From an uncultured bacterium (GTDB lineage: Bacteria; Gemmatimonadota; Gemmatimonadetes; Longimicrobiales; RSA9), in contig CALBZE010000016.1 in NCBI GenBank assembly GCA_937889645.1, positions 1 through 22,861 on the forward strand: a stretch of DNA of 22,861 nt, in the 5' to 3' direction. The first letter of the stretch is position 1. Every line of letters starts with the position of its first letter. This document shows, piece by piece, positions 22,172 through 22,861 of this stretch. A program made the position numbers and the translations under genes. The notes below the pieces were generated by a model. It had not been told where the DNA came from. It saw only the letters and a list, made by a program, of their open reading frames with translations, and made no database searches.

Positions 22172-22861
<690 letters not shown>

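Overview
This is a very GC-rich (roughly 70%), densely coded bacterial window with no tRNA, rRNA, transposase, integrase or CRISPR array. Lipoprotein-type signals, a class C type PBP (DacB), a SUF system beginning with sufC and the overall style suggest a diderm, probably aerobic or oxygen-tolerant bacterium. Gemmatimonadota or a neighbouring phylum is my best guess, but that is inference from general look, not from a marker gene.

Layout. Positions 1-3365, plus strand: the 3' part of an M42 aminopeptidase, a GAF protein of the free-methionine-(R)-sulfoxide-reductase type, an LACTB2-like MBL hydrolase, a secreted beta-rich hypothetical protein, and the decayed C-terminal end of an alpha/beta hydrolase. 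Positions 3366-9595, plus strand: a tight five-gene run, glcD-glcE-glcF (FAD/Fe-S 2-hydroxyacid dehydrogenase) followed by an M20 deacylase and a GNAT acyltransferase. Positions 9553-14590: two related diguanylate cyclases (one membrane-bound on the minus strand, one soluble with tandem GAF-like regions on the plus strand) flanking an enolase-superfamily N-succinylamino acid racemase/OSBS-type gene. Positions 14703-17860, minus strand: an aromatic-L-amino-acid-decarboxylase-type enzyme, a sodium:solute symporter and a 44-residue single-helix membrane protein. Positions 18068-21023, plus strand: dacB, a membrane-anchored hypothetical protein and a PAP2 phosphatase, joined by two ATGA overlaps. 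Positions 21111-21944, minus strand: a patatin-like phospholipase. Positions 22172-22861: sufC, cut by the window end, behind a good sigma70-like promoter and a Fur-box-like dyad.

How the genes fit together. The strongest system-level signal is that the GNAT acyltransferase, the racemase and the M20 deacylase are the three enzyme types of the route that converts D-amino acids irreversibly to L-amino acids through N-succinyl intermediates. Here they sit with a GlcDEF-type oxidase and near a D-Ala-releasing DacB, which suggests a locus for salvage of D-configured metabolites. Other notable points are two cyclic-di-GMP synthases that share the same degenerate inhibitory site, a symporter with a translationally coupled micro-protein, and three small GC-rich tandem repeats of 20, 26 and 30 bp at gene ends, the 30-bp one encoding a decapeptide repeat at the N-terminus of the PAP2 protein.
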